NCBI GenBank assembly: GCA_013697915.1
Contig: JACCVY010000006.1
Coordinates: forward strand, 1-64,000
Direction: 5' to 3'
DNA length: 64,000 bases
Source of the DNA: Blastocatellia bacterium
Lineage (GTDB): Bacteria; Acidobacteriota; Blastocatellia; Pyrinomonadales; Pyrinomonadaceae
The notes beneath the pieces are model-generated. The model searched no databases. It saw only the letters and a list, made by a program, of their open reading frames with translations, and was not told the origin of the DNA. This document shows positions 58,546 through 64,000 of the stretch, piece after piece (positions within the stretch are counted from its first letter, which is position 1; each line of letters begins with the position of its first letter). A program made the translations under genes and the position numbers.

Positions 58546-60210
58546 GTGCAGCCTGTAATCTCAGCTCAACAAATGCGCGAAGTCGATCGCCTCACCGTAC
58601 AAAATCATCAAGTCTCGTCACTAGAGCTAATGGATTCAGCCGCAGCCGCCTGTCTTCAAGCCGTGACAACTCACTTTGGTGGCGATCTTAGTGCCAGGAA
58701 AATCCAAATACTTTGTGGCCCTGGAAATAATGGCGGCGATGGCGCTGCTCTCGCTCGCCAACTATCCTTGCTCGATGTTCAAATCGACGTAATACTTTTC
58801 GGGAAAGTTGATGACACGCACGGCGACGCGCGCCACAACTTCGAAGCTCTCGCCAATCTCAACTCATCGGACCGAGTTGCTGACTTAAATTTCATCGAAT
58901 GCCCCAACTCAAAACAATGGCGAGAGATCGCAGCCGGTGCGTCTTCTTACGACGTGATCGTCGACGCTCTTTTCGGCACCGGACTGAAGCGACCGTTGAC
59001 GGGCGTCTTCGTCGAAGTCGTGAATTATCTAGGGTCGTCAAAGAATGGGCAATCCTCTTCGCCGGGGCCATTGATTATTTCGGTGGACATACCTTCAGGT
59101 CTCGATGCTGACGAGGCGCAACCGATTGGTCCAGCGGTGACCGCTGATCTCACGGTGACATTCACCGCCCCAAAACTCGCAAACGTCTTGCCCCCCGCTT
59201 CGAATTTGAATGGCAAGTTGGTAATTGCAGATATCGGTTCTCCAGCGGCGCTCATTGATAAGGCGCAGTCAGAACTTTTCCTGACGGAAGAAAAAGACGC
59301 ACGAGAATTTCTAATCAGCACACGCTATCTGCCGGACTCGTTCAAGAATACTCATGGCCATGTGTTGGTGCTGGCCGGTTCGCGTGGTTACACCGGCGCT
59401 GCCGTGCTTTGCGCAAACGCGGCAATGCGATCCGGCGCGGGTTTGGTTACTGTTGCCACCCCGGTGTCTTCCCAAAATGCAGCCGCCGCAGCCGTGATGC
59501 CGGAAGTAATGACGACCGCGCTGGCCGAAACGGATCGTGGCGCAATCAGTGACGAAGCAATCGATCATGTGACGGCATTGATGGCAAATGTTAATGCGGT
59601 GGCGATTGGACCAGGCATTTCGGCTACAGATGAGCGCACCCGTCGTTTTGTTCACGCCGTCGTTACGCAACGCCAGACTGTGCTGGTGATCGATGCCGAT
59701 GCTCTAAACTGTCTGTCTCCGTGGCCGGCTGATTTGCAGGGTCCCGAAGAAGCGCCGCTTATTCTGACGCCGCACGCGGGCGAGATGTTGCGCTTGATGG
59801 GGACCACTGACAAATCCGCACTCGACGATCGCGTTGCGGTGGCGCGCGCTTTTGCCACTCGGCACAAGCTGATTCTTGTTTTGAAGGGCTCGCGCTCGTT
59901 GATTGCTGCGCCCGATGGGCGCGTTTTTATCAACCCAACCGGCAACGCCGGGCTGGGTACCGCCGGCGCCGGAGACACTTTGACCGGCGTCATTGCCGGG
60001 TTTATCGCGCAATCGGCGGGCACATTGAAAGAGAAAGCCAATCCGTTAGCAGCGACGATTGCCGCGCTTTACGTCGGCGGACTTGCAGGCGATTTCGCAG
60101 CGCAAAAACTGGGAATGCGCACCATGGTGGCTTCGGATATTCGCGAACATTTGAGCGAGGCTATTCGCTCGCTTGATCCAAAAGGCGAACGACCCAACTC
60201 CAATCAATGA
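58546..60210 (+). CDS. nnr: Bifunctional NAD(P)H-hydrate epimerase / ADP-dependent NAD(P)H-hydrate dehydratase
   Basis: QILCGPGNNGGDGAALARQL ... VVDALFGTGLKRPL ... DIPSGLDADEA ... LTPHAGEMLRL ... NAGLGTAGAGDTLTGVIAGFIAQ; GTG start at 58546 preferred. Confidence 0.93.
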   Translation: MQPVISAQQMREVDRLTVQNHQVSSLELMDSAAAACLQAVTTHFGGDLSARKIQILCGPGNNGGDGAALARQLSLLDVQIDVILFGKVDDTHGDARHNFEALANLNSSDRVADLNFIECPNSKQWREIAAGASSYDVIVDALFGTGLKRPLTGVFVEVVNYLGSSKNGQSSSPGPLIISVDIPSGLDADEAQPIGPAVTADLTVTFTAPKLANVLPPASNLNGKLVIADIGSPAALIDKAQSELFLTEEKDAREFLISTRYLPDSFKNTHGHVLVLAGSRGYTGAAVLCANAAMRSGAGLVTVATPVSSQNAAAAAVMPEVMTTALAETDRGAISDEAIDHVTALMANVNAVAIGPGISATDERTRRFVHAVVTQRQTVLVIDADALNCLSPWPADLQGPEEAPLILTPHAGEMLRLMGTTDKSALDDRVAVARAFATRHKLILVLKGSRSLIAAPDGRVFINPTGNAGLGTAGAGDTLTGVIAGFIAQSAGTLKEKANPLAATIAALYVGGLAGDFAAQKLGMRTMVASDIREHLSEAIRSLDPKGERPNSNQ

Positions 60211-60662
60211 TTCCGGCTACAGAACAATACATCTCTACCGGTGAATGGACTGCTCGCCATGCGGGTGAAACTTTTGATCTCGGCCAACAAATTGGCACAC
60301 AACTGCGCGGCGGCGAGATTCTGTTGCTCGATGGACCACTGGGCGCGGGCAAGACTATTTTTGTAAAGGGAGTTGCCGCTGGTCTCGATGTTGACGCTGA
60401 CGAGGTAACCAGCCCCTCGTTTACGCTGGTCAATCCCTACCAGGGACGCCTGCCGCTGTTTCACATCGATCTTTATCGTCTGGACGCCGGGGCCCCTGCG
60501 GCTCATGCGGTCGATCTTGAAGAGCTGCTTACCAATGAAGAGGCAGTTGTTGTGATTGAGTGGGCGGAACGTCTCGGCAAATATCCGCTGCCGCCCTGTG
60601 TCTGGCACGTCAAGATTCAAGGCGACGGCGATGCAGCGCGAAGCATTACGATTTCGCGCTGA
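60207..60662 (+). CDS. tsaE: tRNA threonylcarbamoyladenosine biosynthesis ATPase TsaE
   Basis: GEILLLDGPLGAGKTIFVKGVAAGLDVDADEVTSPSFTLVNPYQGRLPLFHIDLYRLD. Confidence 0.95.
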   Translation: MIPATEQYISTGEWTARHAGETFDLGQQIGTQLRGGEILLLDGPLGAGKTIFVKGVAAGLDVDADEVTSPSFTLVNPYQGRLPLFHIDLYRLDAGAPAAHAVDLEELLTNEEAVVVIEWAERLGKYPLPPCVWHVKIQGDGDAARSITISR

Positions 60663-60751
60663 AGTTGAAATGGAAGATTAACTGCCAGATGGCTTGACCG
60701 GAACACTGCGCAAAGAATATAAGGGCATTTGAGATTCAGGGAGGCAAACCG

Positions 60752-61330
60752 TTGTCCACGCACGTCGAAACTGAACGCGATCTACAAAGCGAAAAAATTG
60801 TCAGCAATGATTTTTCGCTGCCGGCTTTGGTAAAAGCACTGGAATCGCAAACGAGCGTTCCTGCGCTCGAACAGATCTACGATTGGCTTGAAACTGCGAG
60901 CATCTCCAGCGAGGAGTTGCAGCCTTACATTGGTTTTAAGGAGGGCAACTACTGGCGTCATCGCGTTTGCCGCAACGAGTTTGTCGAGATGCTGGTGCTC
61001 TGCTGGCGTCCCGGCCATCGCACTCCCATTCACGATCATAACGGCTCGCACGGTGGCGTTAAGGTTCAGGAAGGAAGATTGTGGGAAACGCTCTTCAACT
61101 ACGACGCGGAGAAAGGGCTGGAGTACAAGTCAGCCCGGGACTACGCTCCAGGATCAGTTACCGGTTCAGACATTCCCGACATTCATCAGCTTGGCAATCC
61201 TGATGTGAGCGAACAAGACCTCATCACCATTCACGTCTACGCACCGCCACTCGGCGTCCTTCATACATACAAACCCGGCAGCACAACGATCGATCTGTAC
61301 ACTCCCGACGACACCGAACAATTTTTGTAG
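60752..61330 (+). CDS. Cysteine dioxygenase family protein
   Basis: CWRPGHRTPIHDHNGSHGGVKVQEG ... DIPDIHQLGNP cupin motifs. Confidence 0.88.
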   Translation: MSTHVETERDLQSEKIVSNDFSLPALVKALESQTSVPALEQIYDWLETASISSEELQPYIGFKEGNYWRHRVCRNEFVEMLVLCWRPGHRTPIHDHNGSHGGVKVQEGRLWETLFNYDAEKGLEYKSARDYAPGSVTGSDIPDIHQLGNPDVSEQDLITIHVYAPPLGVLHTYKPGSTTIDLYTPDDTEQFL

Positions 61331-61345
61331 ATTTCACCGGGCGGT

Positions 61346-63955
61346 TCACTTCTGCTTCACGAAAGTTTCCAATTTTAGGTCCGTCCCATTTGTCGTGAAC
61401 GTGATGGTACCGCTGTTGCCTGTTCTCAACACTTCCGCGCCCGCCTGCTCCCATCGTTTGACGACATCCGGACTGGGATGACCAAACATTGAGGTTTGCC
61501 CCACTGAGATCACTGCGTAACGGGGCTGGGCGGCAGCAATGAATCTCGGGGTTGATGAGGTCTTGCTGCCATGATGTGCGACCTTGACGACGTCCGCGCG
61601 GATTTCCCCTAACGGCGCCAGGGCTTCTTCGGCGCGCGCCTCGATATCTCCGGTTAGTAAAAATGATCGCCGGCCACAGATTATGCGTAGAACGATCGAG
61701 TCATTGTTTTGCGACGGCAGATCATTACTCTGCACCGGCGGAGGCCAAAGAACATTTATGCTCACGTCGCCAAAACGTAACTGGTCGCCACCGGCGATTG
61801 TCTGGATGGGAATTCGTTGGGCCAGCGCAGTCGCTGAAAAACGTGCGAACTCTGGATCGTTTTTTGGCGTCCGTGCCACTAGCGCAGCGCGCACACGGAA
61901 ATTTCGGGAGATGTCATTCAAGCCATCAATGTGATCTGCGTCGGCGTGCGTTGCCAAAATGTAATCCACATGATCGAGACCGCGTTGCCAGAGAAACTCT
62001 GAAACAACTGCTTCACCGATGCTGCGCGTGTCGCGCTCAAAACTCTCTTCGCCGTCCGAGTCTGCATCTCTCTGAAAAGGACCAGGTCGGCCGCCGCCAT
62101 CAACCAGCAGGGTGGCGCCGTCCGGAAACGTGACTAGTGCTGAATCACCCTGGCCCACATCGAGAAAATCAACATGAAGATTTCCGTCAGGCCGCGGCGC
62201 ACTCCATGGATGAAAGACAACTACAGCAACCGCCAACAGCTGAGCGATAAAAGCAGGAGACAAGTGCAATCGAACAGATCGCTTCTTAGAACTTGAAAGG
62301 CGTAGGGGTTGCCAGCGCCAGAGGAGGTGAACCAAACCAACCAGTGGCAAGTAATACAAAGCGTAAATCATCGCGGCCCAGCCGCTGTATTCGGGCAAAC
62401 GAATTGAGGCAATGCCGGCTCTCGCGAACGGATCGACGCTGTGAACGGTTAACCAATTCAGGCCATTTGTTAAGCTGATAAATGGACCAGCAAGGAGCGC
62501 GCTGACTTGCGCCACCAGCAAAGCAACCACGGCAGCAATTGCCATCGCCGCCATCATCAAGCTCACACCGATATTCAATATCAATGAAGCAAATGACAGG
62601 CGATGAAAATAAACAATGAGCAGCGGCAGCAAGACAATCTGCACGCTGGCCGAGACAACAATCGTCGAAAACGCGTAACGCAATGGCCGTTGCAAATGCA
62701 ATCGTTCCAGAACTTTTGCTGCCGACGTTTTAAGAAGTTTATAGCTGTAGTTGTTTTGCTCCAGTTCAGCCCGCCATTGCAGTTCACTCCAAAAAACACT
62801 TTCGCACAAACTTCTCAACCACAGCGCGCATGACGGCGGATAAGGAGTCTCGCGGGTTGGTCGCCAAGCGCCAATGGCCGAGAGTTTTTGCAGAAGCGGC
62901 CACGACAACAAAACAATTGCCGCCACTGACGCGAACGTTAACTGAAAAGAGGGATCGAGCAGATCGCTCGGCCGCCAGGCGAGCAGCGCCAGCGCCGAGC
63001 CGCCTAGCGCGTTCAATGAAGATGCGTGCCGCGAAACTAACGGCGCGAGCACGATGACCGTAAACATCAACGCCGCGCGCACGACAGACGCTTCAGCGCC
63101 GACCGCTAGCGCATATGACCACAAGACAGCCGCCGACAAAGCGAACTGCACTGCGCGATTCCGGGTGAAGCGTCTCGCAATCAGGAAAACGATCCCGCCC
63201 AAGAAAGTTATGTGCAGTCCACTGATCACGAGTACGTGGAACGTGCCGCCCTCGCGGAAGCGCGCGGAAGTTGATTGCGACAGGAAATAACGGTTGCCCA
63301 GTATGGCCGCATCCAGCACGCCCGCGGTTTCTTTTGAAAAGTGAGAATCGATTGCGAGTTGAACTTTGCGGCGCCATTCGTACAGCCAAGCTAAAGGCAG
63401 AAACACCCGTTCATTCTCCTGGCGCTCGATCAAAAGCGGACTCTTCACCAGAGCCGTTGCGTCGTAGCCCTGTCGATCCAAATATTCGGTGAACGAGGCC
63501 ACGCCGGGATTGCGAAAGGTATCGGCGCGCTCCAACCTCGTCATCAAGCGCAACGACGCTCCATAGTGCAGGTCGAGTGCGGCGAAATTCTGTTCACTGT
63601 TTTTTTGCGCCACGCGCGCCGATAACATGACCACGCCTGACGCTTGCGTCTCGGTGTTTCTCACTCGAAGTCGTCTTACTTTTAGACGAAGGAACAAACG
63701 TTCCGGCGCCAGTTCCGGCTCTTGTTCCAACACTCCCGTTAATTCAACCGGCTCGCCAACCTTGATCACTCCTTCTTCTAACAAGCGCCGAATTTGATGA
63801 GGAGGGATGCTGCTTTGCTCAACGATTGCGAAGGCCGAACCGAGGAACGCGGTGACGAATAATACAAGCGTGGTCGCCAATCGCAGTTTGTGTTTAAGCA
63901 AAGCCGCAAGCGCACCTGAGACCAACGCGCCGCAGAAGATAAGCAACCAAACCAA
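61346..63955 (-). CDS. comEC: ComEC/Rec2-family DNA internalization competence protein
   Basis: Competence TM domain (VISGLHITFLGGIVFLIARRF) and MBL domain (LDVGQGDSALVTFPDGATLLVDGGG, ATHADADHIDGL). Confidence 0.93.
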   Translation of the reverse strand: MVWLLIFCGALVSGALAALLKHKLRLATTLVLFVTAFLGSAFAIVEQSSIPPHQIRRLLEEGVIKVGEPVELTGVLEQEPELAPERLFLRLKVRRLRVRNTETQASGVVMLSARVAQKNSEQNFAALDLHYGASLRLMTRLERADTFRNPGVASFTEYLDRQGYDATALVKSPLLIERQENERVFLPLAWLYEWRRKVQLAIDSHFSKETAGVLDAAILGNRYFLSQSTSARFREGGTFHVLVISGLHITFLGGIVFLIARRFTRNRAVQFALSAAVLWSYALAVGAEASVVRAALMFTVIVLAPLVSRHASSLNALGGSALALLAWRPSDLLDPSFQLTFASVAAIVLLSWPLLQKLSAIGAWRPTRETPYPPSCALWLRSLCESVFWSELQWRAELEQNNYSYKLLKTSAAKVLERLHLQRPLRYAFSTIVVSASVQIVLLPLLIVYFHRLSFASLILNIGVSLMMAAMAIAAVVALLVAQVSALLAGPFISLTNGLNWLTVHSVDPFARAGIASIRLPEYSGWAAMIYALYYLPLVGLVHLLWRWQPLRLSSSKKRSVRLHLSPAFIAQLLAVAVVVFHPWSAPRPDGNLHVDFLDVGQGDSALVTFPDGATLLVDGGGRPGPFQRDADSDGEESFERDTRSIGEAVVSEFLWQRGLDHVDYILATHADADHIDGLNDISRNFRVRAALVARTPKNDPEFARFSATALAQRIPIQTIAGGDQLRFGDVSINVLWPPPVQSNDLPSQNNDSIVLRIICGRRSFLLTGDIEARAEEALAPLGEIRADVVKVAHHGSKTSSTPRFIAAAQPRYAVISVGQTSMFGHPSPDVVKRWEQAGAEVLRTGNSGTITFTTNGTDLKLETFVKQK

Positions 63956-64000
63956 ATTGGTCCGGGGTAACCAAATGGAATTGGTTTGGGATGACCAGGT

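Overview
This 64 kb window looks like a chromosomal segment of a moderately GC-rich bacterium. Gene content and architectures (subtilase with DUF4214, SdhC-A-B order, PEP-CTERM, dispersed palindromes) suggest an Acidobacteriota/Blastocatellia-like organism, but this is inference from the sequence only. About 55 protein genes are supportable. Most are core functions: miaA-hfq-tmk-holB, an isoprenoid/envelope cluster uppS-cdsA-dxr-rseP-ispG, truA, pyrE, sdhCAB, mdh, murJ, nnr-tsaE and comEC. I could not recognise any rRNA, tRNA, CRISPR array or intact transposase. The accessory signals worth a second look are: (1) a type IV pilin/pseudopilin locus with a second, apparently deletion-fused and decaying copy; (2) an ORF that is only a subtilase-type propeptide, placed just upstream of a large subtilase with the homologous N-terminal region; (3) a PEP-CTERM protein split by a frameshift and a secreted protein split by two frameshifts; (4) several families of intergenic palindromes and degenerate heptanucleotide arrays, some with clear dispersed copies in this window; (5) a PIN-domain toxin-like gene followed by a small candidate antitoxin; (6) an IS21-terminus-like direct repeat at the window start; (7) a composition mosaic inside the subtilase gene.
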